Shown here piece by piece: positions 35,193 through 43,564 of a stretch of DNA of 61,945 bases (position 1 is the first letter of the stretch; each line of letters opens with the position of its first letter). This DNA comes from Daejeonella rubra (lineage in GTDB: Bacteria; Bacteroidota; Bacteroidia; Sphingobacteriales; Sphingobacteriaceae). The translations under genes and the position numbers were made by a program. Under the pieces are notes generated by a model that saw nothing but the letters and a program-made list of their open reading frames with translations, had not been told where the DNA came from and did not search any database. The stretch covers positions 1 through 61,945 of the forward strand of contig NZ_FNHH01000023.1 in assembly GCF_900103545.1 (NCBI RefSeq), in the 5' to 3' direction.

Positions 35193-36254
35193 CTATGCTA
35201 TTTTATGCAGACTGATCACTGAATTATCAGAATCTGCGCTTTTAATAAAATTTCCAATCTCTTGTGTTAATATCTCTGTTTCGATCAAAAAACCGTCATG
35301 CCCGTAAAAAGAATTTAGTTCCGTAAAACGTGCATTAGGTATATTTTTGGCTAAAAACTGTTGTTCTTCGATTGGGAAAAGAACATCGTTCAAAATTCCG
35401 ATCACTAATGTTTTGGCTTGTATCTGTTTTAAAGCATCTTCAATTGAAGCTCTTTTTCTGCCAACATGATGACTGTCCATTGCCTTAGTCAGATACCAGT
35501 AACTATAGGCATTAAAGCGATTAACCAGCTTCTCGCCCTGATAATTCTGGTAGGAAGCAGCTTTGAAGTCGGTAATTTTATCGCTATTTACCTCAAGCTG
35601 GGTAGCAGCGTATGTTCCGTAGGTTCTGTAGGATAACAGAGCAATACTTCTGGCAACTTTTAAACCTTTACTTCCACCGGAGGGTGCTTGAGCATAAAAT
35701 GTACGGTCGGAAGTGATGGCAAGTCGCTGGCTTTCGTTAAATGCAATCCCCCAGGCTGAATGCTGAGCATTGGTAGCTATCAGAACAAGCTTTTTAATTC
35801 TTTTAGGTTCCAAAATAGCCCACTCCATAGCTTGCTGACCACCTAATGATCCACCGATCACCAGGCCTATCTGAGTCAATCCCAAATGATCTGCCAGCAA
35901 CTGATGTGCTGCCGCAAGGTCGCGAACAGTAAAATCTGGAAACGAAAGATAATAGGGTAGTCCTGTAGCTTTGTTCAGACTCAATGGATTTGTCGTTCCA
36001 TAATTTGAACCCAGAATATTCGCACATACAATAAATTGTTCTTCCGGATTGAACAGACAATTATCACCAAAAAGACCTTTCCACCAATCAAACACGTCTG
36101 AATTAGCTGTCAGGGCGTGACAAACCCAGACAACATTATCCTTCCTGGAATTTAAGGTACCGTAGGTATGATACGTTATTTCCAGATCCCCGATCTTTTT
36201 CCCGCTCTCAAGGCTGAAAGGCTTTTTATGCTTATAAATATTTACAGTATTCAT
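35193..36254 (-). CDS. metX: homoserine O-acetyltransferase
   Basis: This 353-aa alpha/beta hydrolase acetylates homoserine with acetyl-CoA. 'VWVCHALTANSDV', the nucleophile elbow 'IGGSLGGQQAMEW' (Ser136), 'GILNDVLFP' (Asp) and 'YGHDGFLIE' (His) make the triad. The 'ANILGSNYGTTNP' loop is typical of MetX. It lies between metY and hom in the riboswitch operon, giving the O-acetylhomoserine that MetY uses. Substrate specificity (acetyl vs succinyl) is inferred from the family. Confidence 0.95.
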   Translation of the reverse strand: MNTVNIYKHKKPFSLESGKKIGDLEITYHTYGTLNSRKDNVVWVCHALTANSDVFDWWKGLFGDNCLFNPEEQFIVCANILGSNYGTTNPLSLNKATGLPYYLSFPDFTVRDLAAAHQLLADHLGLTQIGLVIGGSLGGQQAMEWAILEPKRIKKLVLIATNAQHSAWGIAFNESQRLAITSDRTFYAQAPSGGSKGLKVARSIALLSYRTYGTYAATQLEVNSDKITDFKAASYQNYQGEKLVNRFNAYSYWYLTKAMDSHHVGRKRASIEDALKQIQAKTLVIGILNDVLFPIEEQQFLAKNIPNARFTELNSFYGHDGFLIETEILTQEIGNFIKSADSDNSVISLHKIA

Positions 36255-36317
36255 AGTTTATATTGACCATTCCTGAACATTCAATATTCTTTCAGGAATG
36301 ATAAAACAATAAATTAA

Positions 36318-37622
36318 TTATTTTACAGAAGCGAACGCTTGCTCCAAATCTGCCTTAATATCATCGATATGCTCAATACCAACTGATACTCTTAATGAAG
36401 CTGGATTTACACCCGCAGCAATTTGTTCTGCATCACTTAATTGCTGGTGAGTAGTAGCACTAGGCTGAATGATCAAGGTTTTTGTATCTCCTACGTTTGC
36501 CAGGTGACTGATCAGTTTTAAATTATCAACAAACTTAATAGCTGCATCTTTTCCACCCTTGATCTCAAAAGAAAGGACAGCTCCAAAACCATTTTTCAGA
36601 TATTTCTTGGCAAGAGCATGATTAGGGCTGCTGCTTAATCCGGGATAAACAACTTTATCAACCTGCGGATGGTTTTCAAGCCATTTTGCCAGTTCCAGAG
36701 CATTATCCACATGACGCTGAACGCGAAGCGACAGGGTTTCTATGCCCTGCAACAACAAGAATGAATTAAATGGAGACTGAGAAGGTCCAAAATCACGTAA
36801 TCCTTCAACACGTGCACGGATGATGAACTGAATATTTCCAAAAGGACCGCCAATTCCGAATACACTATTGAAAACCAAACCATGATATCCTTCAGAAGGT
36901 TCAGTAAATTGAGGAAATTTGCCATTACCCCAATTGTAATTTCCTCCATCAACAATCACACCTCCAATACTTGTACCATGACCACCGATCCATTTTGTAG
37001 CAGATTGAACAACAACATTGGCACCATGTTCCAAAGGACGGAACAGGTAACCTGCTGCACCAAAGGTATTATCAACGATCAGTGGCAGATCGTGCTTTTT
37101 GGCAACTTCAGAGATCTTCTCGAAATCAGGAATACTAAAACTAGGATTACCAATTGATTCGACATAAATAGCTTTAGTTTTATCATTGATCAATGATTCT
37201 ATGCTTTGTGAATCATCACCTTTTGCAAAACGAGCCTCAATACCAAGACGCTTAAATGCTACCTTAAATTGATTATATGAACCTCCATATAAATAAGATG
37301 AAGTCACAAAGTTATCTCCTGCCTGCAGAATATTGTTTAAAGCAATAAACTGGGCAGCCTGACCAGAGGAAACAGCCAGAGCGGCAACGCCGCCTTCAAG
37401 TGCAGCAATACGTTTCTCGAACACGTCAGTGGTCGGATTCATTAAACGAGTATAGATATTACCGAACTCTTTCAGAGCGAAAAGGTTTGCACCATGCTCA
37501 GAACTTTTAAAGACATAAGAGGTCGTTTGATAAATAGGTACTGCCCTGGAACCTGTTGTTGGGTCTACTTCCTGACCTGCATGTAATTGTAGTGTTTCAA
37601 ATTTTAAGTTTTGTGCTGACAT
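36318..37622 (-). CDS. metY: O-acetylhomoserine aminocarboxypropyltransferase (sulfhydrylase)
   Basis: This 434-aa PLP enzyme makes homocysteine from O-acetylhomoserine and sulfide. 'FETLQLHAGQEVDPTTGSRAVPIYQTTSYVF' opens the fold, 'IVDNTFGAAGYLFRPLEHGANVVVQSATKWIGGHGTSIGG' includes the PLP Lys, and 'LGADP'-type C-terminal motifs appear as 'PASLRVSVGIEHIDDI'. It is about 50 aa longer than cystathionine gamma-synthase, as usual for MetY. It is first in metY-metX-hom, with a SAM-I riboswitch far upstream. Confidence 0.95.
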   Translation of the reverse strand: MSAQNLKFETLQLHAGQEVDPTTGSRAVPIYQTTSYVFKSSEHGANLFALKEFGNIYTRLMNPTTDVFEKRIAALEGGVAALAVSSGQAAQFIALNNILQAGDNFVTSSYLYGGSYNQFKVAFKRLGIEARFAKGDDSQSIESLINDKTKAIYVESIGNPSFSIPDFEKISEVAKKHDLPLIVDNTFGAAGYLFRPLEHGANVVVQSATKWIGGHGTSIGGVIVDGGNYNWGNGKFPQFTEPSEGYHGLVFNSVFGIGGPFGNIQFIIRARVEGLRDFGPSQSPFNSFLLLQGIETLSLRVQRHVDNALELAKWLENHPQVDKVVYPGLSSSPNHALAKKYLKNGFGAVLSFEIKGGKDAAIKFVDNLKLISHLANVGDTKTLIIQPSATTHQQLSDAEQIAAGVNPASLRVSVGIEHIDDIKADLEQAFASVK

Positions 37623-37672
37623 AATACTATGTTATTAGATATCGTGAATAATATTTTTTAGAAAAACAGGAT

Positions 37673-37687
37673 ATGAGTAAAACTCAT
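37673..37687 (-). terminator. weak hairpin in the metY leader, possible expression platform
   Basis: On the minus strand ATGAGT-TTT-ACTCAT is followed after about 7 nt by TTTTT. It lies in the metY leader about 190 nt after the SAM aptamer. It may terminate transcription when SAM is bound, but the distance is large and the stem is short. Confidence 0.3.
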
Positions 37688-37874
37688 CAATTGTTGTTTA
37701 AAGGGATTTCAAGAAGGTTTTTTGAAATGAGTACCTTAAAAACAATACATAGGGGGCATGCACATACAACAATATATCGTATCTGATAACCGGGAAAGAT
37801 TTTGGGATTTGATTTTAATTTCCGCTTTGGGAAATACAGTGACTGCAGACTTTTCTTTTTTCATTTCAATATGT

Positions 37875-37979
37875 ATTTATAGTTTCCCTCTCGGGACAGG
37901 AATTGGCACCTTCCCCGAAACCGATCGGGGGGTTGTCAGTGGGTCAAAGAGCCTGATCTCTCGCCACTTCTGTATAAAT
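37875..37979 (-). ncRNA. SAM-I (S-box) riboswitch
   Basis: This is a clear SAM-I aptamer on the minus strand. The core segments are AGAAGTGGCGAGAGATCAGG, the kink-turn region TTTGACCCACTGACAACC, the GGGG/CCCC arm (37911-37930), GGTGCCAATTCCTG and the CCCGAGAGGG arm. The P1 stem pairs TATAAAT-complement ends at 37875-37881 and 37973-37979. SAM binding should reduce expression of the metY-metX-hom operon. About 250 nt separate aptamer and metY start, longer than typical. The assignment rests on motif recognition. Confidence 0.92.
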
Positions 37980-38031
37980 CAATAAAGCAATTTTATTGAA
38001 GACAGATTGATATTGCTACCAAATAATGTTT

Positions 38032-38064
38032 CAAATATATAGGGATATTCGTATTGAAACCAAA
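38032..38064 (-). promoter_or_regulatory. predicted promoter of the riboswitch-metYX-hom transcript
   Basis: On the minus strand TTTG (38061-38064 complement) is followed after 21 nt by TATATTTG (38032-38039 complement), matching the -33/-7 consensus. Transcription would start near 38026, about 50 nt before the aptamer. Confidence 0.6.
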
Positions 38065-38106
38065 TTAAATTTTTATTGAAAATGTAAATACTTGTATTAC
38101 AGCATA

Positions 38107-39243
38107 TTAATTTTTATTTATCTGACCCAAAGCCTGATTCAAATCTTCAATCAGATCCTCTGAATTCTCCAATCCAACAGAAACCCGAATTAAATTTTGA
38201 GGTGTTTTGGTATCCGGGCCTTCAATAGATGCTCTATGTTCAATTAAACTCTCTACACCTCCAAGGCTTGTGGCCTGAGTAAATATTTTTACTGAATTAA
38301 CAACTTTACGGGCTTCATCAGATCCTCCTTTTACCAGAAAGGACAACATGCCGCCAAAAGAGCTCATTTGTTTTTTTGCGATCTCATGACCCGGATGATC
38401 CTTTAATCCCGGATAAAAAACCTTTTCAACCAGCTCATGCGAATCGAGGAAATTTGCCACAAGACCAGCATTCTCGGTATGAGCCCGCATTCGATAAGGC
38501 AAAGTTTTAATTCCCCGTACAGTCATGTAACAATCAAATGGGGCAGGTACAGCGCCTGAAAGTACCTGAACATTTTTGATCTTTTTCCAGAAGTCGTTAT
38601 TTTCCCTGGTAGCTAAAGCACCGCCGATAACATCACTATGTCCGCCCAGATATTTAGTCGTAGAATGCATTACCAGATCACAACCCAGTTCAAGAGGACG
38701 CTGCAGCATTGGAGTACTGAATGTATTATCACAGACCACCATTATTCCATGTTCCTTTGCAATGTCAGTGATCGCTTTTATATCACATACCTTTAATTGA
38801 GGATTTGAAGGAGTTTCAATCCAGATTAACTTCGTATCAGTTTTAATAGCGTTTTTGACATCTGCTAAATTTGACAGATCAATAAAATCTACCTCGATAA
38901 TTCCATTAAAAATCTGTAATAGCTGGTTACGAAGACCATGATACATATCATCAGGAGCAATTATATGTGCCCCAGGCCCCAGAGCCTGAAACACAGCGCC
39001 ACCAGCAGCATTACCTGATGAAAATGCAGCTGCCTCTTCGGCACCTTCAAGTTTGGCAATTACATTTTCAAGTGATTTTCTATTTGGATTATCTGCTCTT
39101 GAATACATAAATCCCCCAGGATATCCACCATCTTCACCACGCTCAAAGGTGGTAGATAAAGTAATAGGCTGAATCGCAGCTTTGCTATGCTCATCTATTG
39201 TATTACCTGCGTGTATAGCGATGGTCTCGATCTTCATAATCAA
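38107..39243 (-). CDS. cystathionine gamma-synthase/lyase family PLP enzyme
   Basis: This is a 378-aa Cys/Met-metabolism PLP protein. 'IAIHAGNTIDEHSKAAIQPI' opens the fold, 'YSRADNPNRKSLE' binds the cofactor phosphate, 'MVVCDNTFSTPMLQRPLELGCDLVMHSTTKYLGGHSDVIGG' holds the PLP Lys, and 'GGVESLIEHRASIEG' is typical of CGS/CGL. Synthase and lyase cannot be separated from sequence; the latter makes cysteine from cystathionine. It lies upstream of the riboswitch on the same strand but ends before the met promoter, so it is a separate unit. Confidence 0.9.
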   Translation of the reverse strand: MIMKIETIAIHAGNTIDEHSKAAIQPITLSTTFERGEDGGYPGGFMYSRADNPNRKSLENVIAKLEGAEEAAAFSSGNAAGGAVFQALGPGAHIIAPDDMYHGLRNQLLQIFNGIIEVDFIDLSNLADVKNAIKTDTKLIWIETPSNPQLKVCDIKAITDIAKEHGIMVVCDNTFSTPMLQRPLELGCDLVMHSTTKYLGGHSDVIGGALATRENNDFWKKIKNVQVLSGAVPAPFDCYMTVRGIKTLPYRMRAHTENAGLVANFLDSHELVEKVFYPGLKDHPGHEIAKKQMSSFGGMLSFLVKGGSDEARKVVNSVKIFTQATSLGGVESLIEHRASIEGPDTKTPQNLIRVSVGLENSEDLIEDLNQALGQINKN

Positions 39244-39407
39244 TCAATTTTAATATTATTTTCTTTAATTCAGGAGCAAGATAAATAAAGAATAAAAAAT
39301 GATACCTGATTTTACCATTTTATTACAAATGAATGTATTTGCAGGGAAGATCAGTGCAAAAATAAATGCTTTTACAAGCAAATGATATTGAATGATGTAC
39401 AATATTG

Positions 39408-39415
39408 TACTTTTA
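39408..39415 (+). promoter_or_regulatory. -7 box of the mqnE operon
   Basis: TACTTTTA is one base off TAnnTTTG, 13 nt before ATG 39429. It overlaps the ATG at 39405, which supports the downstream start. Confidence 0.45.
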
Positions 39416-39428
39416 CACAAATATTAAA

Positions 39429-40622
39429 ATGAACGCTGAGACAAACTTAGACCTGCTAATACATGATTCAAATCTTTCTGCAGAACTTATAAATATTGCA
39501 GAAAAGGTAAGATCAAACCAACGTATTTCCTTTGATGAAGGTGTTTTACTTTATGAAAAGGCCGAATTAGGATATTTAGGTGTACTTGCCAACCATATAC
39601 GCGAAAAACGTCATGGCGATAAAACCTATTTTAATAGAAATTTTCACATTGAACCTACCAATCTATGTATCTACGATTGTAAATTCTGTTCTTATTCAGT
39701 CCTGATCAAAGAAAGGTCTGAAGGTTGGGAATATACCATGGCAGAAATGCTTGATATCGTCAAAAAATACGATGGGCAACCAGTAACAGAGGTACATCTG
39801 GTTGGGGGCGTATTACCTCAATATGATCTGAAATTTTATTCAGAACTATTTACTGCGATTCATAAACACAGACCTGAACTTCATGTAAAAGCTTTAACAC
39901 CTGTTGAATATCACTATATATTCAAAAAGGCTAAGATTGATTATGCTACAGGAATGAAATTAATGAAGGAAGCTGGTCTTGATTCCATTCCTGGTGGAGG
40001 TGCTGAAATTTTCGCTCCGGAGATCAGAGAAATAATTGCAAAAGATAAATGTACCGGCGAGCAATGGCTTCAAATTCATGAAGAATGGCATAAATTAGGG
40101 ATGCGATCAAATGCCACCATGCTTTATGGGCATATTGAAGAATTTAAACATCGTGTTGATCATCTTGAGCAATTAAGGGCATTGCAGGATAAGACAGGAG
40201 GTTTTCAAACATTTATTCCATTAAAATTCAGAAATCAGGACAATCAAATGTCACATGTACCTGAAGTTTCGGTAGTTGAAGACCTAAGAAATTATGCCAT
40301 TTCCCGAATATACCTTGATAATTTTGAACATATCAAGGCTTATTGGGCGATGATCAGCCGCAGTACAGCGCAATTGTCATTGAATTTTGGTGTAGATGAT
40401 ATTGATGGTACCCTGGATGATACCACAAAGATCTATTCAATGGCAGGTGCTGAAGAACAGCATCCGGCTATGAGTACCCAGGAATTGGTGGAGCTGATCA
40501 AACAAATTGGAAGACATCCTATGGAGCGGGATACTTTGTACAATGTGATAACAGACTACAACGATTTTCAATTCCCGGTAGAGGAAAAGCCTAAATATTA
40601 TCAATTACCTGTAATCAATTGA
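39429..40622 (+). CDS. mqnE: aminodeoxyfutalosine synthase (radical SAM)
   Basis: This 397-aa radical-SAM enzyme joins SAM-derived adenosyl to the MqnA product in the futalosine route to menaquinone. The cluster motif CIYDCKFCSY has Cys80, Cys84 and Cys87 (CxxxCxxC); 'VHLVGGVLPQYDLKFY', 'GAEIFAPEIREIIA' and 'AQLSLNFGVDDIDGTLDDT' are family marks. I start at 39429; the ATG at 39405 lies inside the predicted -7 box. The stop TGA overlaps the next gene's TTG start (TTGA). MqnC is related but this N-terminal and C-terminal wording fits MqnE better. Confidence 0.92.
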   Translation: MNAETNLDLLIHDSNLSAELINIAEKVRSNQRISFDEGVLLYEKAELGYLGVLANHIREKRHGDKTYFNRNFHIEPTNLCIYDCKFCSYSVLIKERSEGWEYTMAEMLDIVKKYDGQPVTEVHLVGGVLPQYDLKFYSELFTAIHKHRPELHVKALTPVEYHYIFKKAKIDYATGMKLMKEAGLDSIPGGGAEIFAPEIREIIAKDKCTGEQWLQIHEEWHKLGMRSNATMLYGHIEEFKHRVDHLEQLRALQDKTGGFQTFIPLKFRNQDNQMSHVPEVSVVEDLRNYAISRIYLDNFEHIKAYWAMISRSTAQLSLNFGVDDIDGTLDDTTKIYSMAGAEEQHPAMSTQELVELIKQIGRHPMERDTLYNVITDYNDFQFPVEEKPKYYQLPVIN

Positions 40623-41248
40623 AGAAAACAATCTATATAATCCGTCATGGTGAAACAGATCTGAACAAGCTTGGTATTGTTCAGGGCCGTGGGATGGATT
40701 CTGAATTAAATGAAAAGGGGAGAGAACAGGCCGAGGCATTCTACAGAGCCTACAAGCATATCCCATTCGACAAGGTCTATACTTCCACATTAAGACGAAC
40801 TCATCAAACGGTTGAAAAGTTTATTGAGAATAATATTCCATGGACACAATATCCCGGATTGGATGAATTAGGTTGGGGAATCCATGAAGGACAAGAAAGT
40901 ACTGAACAAATAAGATCTGATTTTCATAAGATCACTCAGGATTGGAAATCAGGTGAGCTTCATCACAAGTTTGAACGTGGTGAGAGTCCGCTGGATGTCA
41001 AAGAACGACAGTTAATAGTACTAGAGAAGTTAATTGAAGAAAATAATGATAAGAATATTTTGATCTGCATGCATGGTCGTGCCATGCGATTATTTCTTTG
41101 TCTATTGACCAATCAGCCACTTACCGAAATGGATACTTTTCCTCACTCAAATACAACCCTCTATAAGGTTGAATATGATGGAAAAGAATTCCATATTCTT
41201 GATTTTAATAACACAAACCATTTAGATTACCCATTCGATCAGTTTTGA
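40619..41248 (+). CDS. histidine phosphatase (phosphoglycerate mutase-like)
   Basis: This 209-aa protein has the RHG motif 'IIRHGETDLNKLGIVQGRGMD' with the phosphorylated His, 'YTSTLRRTHQTVEKF', 'LGWGIHEGQE' and the second His in 'ILICMHGRAMRLFL'. It starts with TTG overlapping the mqnE stop and ends with TGA overlapping the TTG of mqnA. Such tight overlap with two menaquinone genes suggests a role in the same pathway or a housekeeping phosphatase carried along. The substrate is unknown. Confidence 0.88.
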   Translation: MKKTIYIIRHGETDLNKLGIVQGRGMDSELNEKGREQAEAFYRAYKHIPFDKVYTSTLRRTHQTVEKFIENNIPWTQYPGLDELGWGIHEGQESTEQIRSDFHKITQDWKSGELHHKFERGESPLDVKERQLIVLEKLIEENNDKNILICMHGRAMRLFLCLLTNQPLTEMDTFPHSNTTLYKVEYDGKEFHILDFNNTNHLDYPFDQF

Positions 41249-41964
41249 ATAAGATAAAAGTATCAGCTGTTTCCTATACCAATTCCAAACCTTTTGTATA
41301 CGGAATAATGCATTCAGGCATCCTGAACCAAATTGAACTTAGTTTAGATATTCCTTCAGATTGCGCTATTAAACTCATTGAAAATAAGGTCGATATAGGT
41401 TTAGTTCCTGTTGCAGCTTTGCTTCATGTTCCTGATTATCATATCGTCTCAAATTATTGTATAGGCGCAGTTGGAGCAGTTGATTCGGTCTTCGTTTTTA
41501 GCAATAAACCAATATCTGAGATTAAAACATTACAATTGGATGCACAGTCACGTACCTCTAATAATCTTGCTAAAGTACTGCTCAAAAACTTCTGGAAAAT
41601 CAATCCCGAATTTGTAGATCATGATCAGGCTGATGCTTTTGTATTAATCGGCGACAGGACTTTCGGAAAGAAAGAACAATTTTTATATCATTATGACCTT
41701 GCTGAAGAATGGTTTAATTTTACAGAATTACCTTTCGCATTTGCTGTTTGGGCATCCAATAAACCAATCCCGGAAGCCTTCAAACTGGCATTTAATACCG
41801 CATTAAAACTTGGACTTGATCATAGAGAAGATGTTTTAAAAACCCTGAATAAAGTAGAAAACTTTGATCTGGATGATTATCTGATGAATAAAATTGATTT
41901 CAATCTGGATGAAAATAAATTAAAAGCCATCAGTAAATTCCATCAGTTGATCAGAGAATTATAA
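41245..41964 (+). CDS. mqnA: chorismate dehydratase (MqnA)
   Basis: This 239-aa periplasmic-binding-like enzyme converts chorismate to 3-enolpyruvoyl-benzoate, the first futalosine-pathway step. 'KVSAVSYTNSKPFVYGI', 'CAIKLIENKVDIGLVPVAALLHV', 'CIGAVGAVDSVFVFS', 'QLDAQSRTSNNLAKVLL', 'FVLIGDRTFGKK' and 'LPFAFAVWASN' are MqnA marks. It starts with TTG overlapping the phosphatase stop. MqnD is a similar fold, but the SYTNSKP opening is MqnA-like. The remaining mqn genes are outside the window. Confidence 0.92.
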   Translation: MNKIKVSAVSYTNSKPFVYGIMHSGILNQIELSLDIPSDCAIKLIENKVDIGLVPVAALLHVPDYHIVSNYCIGAVGAVDSVFVFSNKPISEIKTLQLDAQSRTSNNLAKVLLKNFWKINPEFVDHDQADAFVLIGDRTFGKKEQFLYHYDLAEEWFNFTELPFAFAVWASNKPIPEAFKLAFNTALKLGLDHREDVLKTLNKVENFDLDDYLMNKIDFNLDENKLKAISKFHQLIREL

Positions 41965-41967
41965 AAA

Positions 41968-41985
41968 CTAAACCTTAAAGTTTAG
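41968..41985 (-). terminator. terminator of the nucleoside phosphorylase gene
   Basis: The minus strand reads CTAAAC-TTTAAG-GTTTAG then TTTTTAT. It overlaps the last codons of the phosphorylase gene and lies just after the mqnA stop. Confidence 0.5.
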
Positions 41986-42838
41986 CTAATACCATTTGAA
42001 TTGCCCCATCAATTATTTTGGCTGGATTAGAGGAAAATTCGAATTTTACTCTGCTGGCTAATATTGCATTAACGGATATAGCTTTATGACCCAGAGCCTT
42101 AGCCAACGCATAAATTCCTGCAGTTTCCATCTCCAGATTTGTAATTCTTTGTCTTCCGGAACTAAATGTTCTGAAAAGATCCACTAAACCGGGAAAGGCA
42201 GTTTTTGCCCGTACCTCTCTGCCCTGTGGAGAATAAAAGCCAGGTGCAGTAACTGTAATGCCTTTCAATAGATCTTTACCAATTGTTTCCAATAAACCAT
42301 GATCAGCTGCCGTGATATAGGGTGTAATACCCTTTAAATGATGAAAATGTGACTTAACAGCATCGAGTAGTATACGCTCATCACCTGAAACCTCATGTAC
42401 ATAATACTGCATCAGGGCATCAAGTCCCAAACCAAATTCTGAAACTATAATACTTCCCATTGGTATATCTTCCTGAACTGCTCCCGAAGTACCAATTCGT
42501 ATAATATCCAGGCTCTTCAACATATTATTTACCTGCCTTGTCTTAAAATCAATATTAACAAGTGCATCTAGTTCATTGAGCACTATATCAATATTGTCTG
42601 TCCCAATACCAGTTGAAAGCACTGTAATGCGTCTGGAACCTAGGTAACCTGTATGTGTAATAAACTCACGCTTACCTTTTTTTAGTTCAATTCGATCAAA
42701 ATACCGGCTGACTTCAGAAACCCGGTCAGGGTCACCAACAGTTATCACAGTGTCAGCGATATCTTCAGGCAATAAATTAAGATGGTAAATGCTACCATCC
42801 TGATTTATAATTAAGTCGGCATTTGAGATTTGATTCAT
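41975..42838 (-). CDS. nucleoside phosphorylase (uridine phosphorylase-like)
   Basis: This is a 287-aa PNP/UDP family protein. 'DTVITVGDPDRVSEVSRYFDR' is the phosphate-binding start, 'LSTGIGTDNIDIVLNEL' the ribose loop, 'IIRIGTSGAVQEDIPMGSIIVSEF' the core and 'TNLEMETAGIYALAKALGHKAISVN' the ribose/base Glu region. It resembles the uridine phosphorylase clade and would cleave a nucleoside with phosphate. It converges on mqnA; a role in clearing futalosine-pathway nucleosides is possible but is only inference. Confidence 0.88.
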   Translation of the reverse strand: MNQISNADLIINQDGSIYHLNLLPEDIADTVITVGDPDRVSEVSRYFDRIELKKGKREFITHTGYLGSRRITVLSTGIGTDNIDIVLNELDALVNIDFKTRQVNNMLKSLDIIRIGTSGAVQEDIPMGSIIVSEFGLGLDALMQYYVHEVSGDERILLDAVKSHFHHLKGITPYITAADHGLLETIGKDLLKGITVTAPGFYSPQGREVRAKTAFPGLVDLFRTFSSGRQRITNLEMETAGIYALAKALGHKAISVNAILASRVKFEFSSNPAKIIDGAIQMVLAKL

Positions 42839-42956
42839 GCTTTGTTAATAATATTTAAACACAAATTTACCTGTATTTATCTTTATGAGCTAATCAGATT
42901 GTATTATCGGGGTTTTTAAACAAGTTTTATAGAAGAATATTTTGAAGGCTCTAAAC

Positions 42957-43559
42957 TTAACCCTTCCACTTCAAACCTTCAATTTTTTCAAGTCTGCCAA
43001 TAATTTTATTGACATGAGACTGCCTGATCTCTAGTTCAAAAGAACATTTAAGATCAAAACTCTGATTAAAGATCTTAAGATTTTCCTCCTTGATCACTTT
43101 CATAACTTCATTCATCGCTGGATGCCCAAATTCGATTTTAAAAATGAGGTCAACTGTCTTTTCCACAATCTCTGATTGATTAATGGCCTCAACAGTGGCA
43201 GTTTTATAGGCGTTTATCAATCCTGGAACACCTAATAAGGTGCCTCCAAAGTATCTTACTACAACAGCAAGGATATTTGTCAGATCATATGATAACAAGG
43301 TATTCAGAATTGGTCTTCCGGCAGTTCCTGATGGTTCTCCATCGTCATTAATACGAAAAATAGTTCGATCAGGGCTTAACCGCATAGCCCAGCAATGATG
43401 TCTTGCTTTAGGATGCATCGACTTTAACTCTGCAATAATATCTTTGATCTCAGCTTCTGAATGAATAGGGTACAGATAGGCAATGAACCTGCTGCCTCTA
43501 TCTCTGAAGATTCCCTCAGATGGATTTAAAATAGTTTTAAATGTATCGTCAAACAGCAT
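42957..43559 (-). CDS. YigZ/IMPACT family protein
   Basis: This 200-aa protein has the UPF0029/IMPACT domain ('RFIAYLYPIHSEAEIKDII', 'ARHHCWAMRL', 'RINDDGEPSGTAGRPIL', 'VVVRYFGGTLLGVPGLINAYKTA') and a C-terminal DUF1949 ferredoxin-like domain (about 135-200). Eukaryotic IMPACT modulates translation control; bacterial YigZ has no settled function. Length is normal. It is 5 nt from the DMT transporter gene in the same direction. Confidence 0.92.
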   Translation of the reverse strand: MLFDDTFKTILNPSEGIFRDRGSRFIAYLYPIHSEAEIKDIIAELKSMHPKARHHCWAMRLSPDRTIFRINDDGEPSGTAGRPILNTLLSYDLTNILAVVVRYFGGTLLGVPGLINAYKTATVEAINQSEIVEKTVDLIFKIEFGHPAMNEVMKVIKEENLKIFNQSFDLKCSFELEIRQSHVNKIIGRLEKIEGLKWKG

Positions 43560-43564
43560 TATCC

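Noticed and set aside
37758..37985. Plus-strand ORF of 75 aa opposite the met leader
   Set aside because: It is antisense to the SAM riboswitch and has no homology signal or promoter.
39405..39428. Upstream ATG for mqnE
   Set aside because: It lies inside the predicted -7 box; the residues it adds are not family-like.
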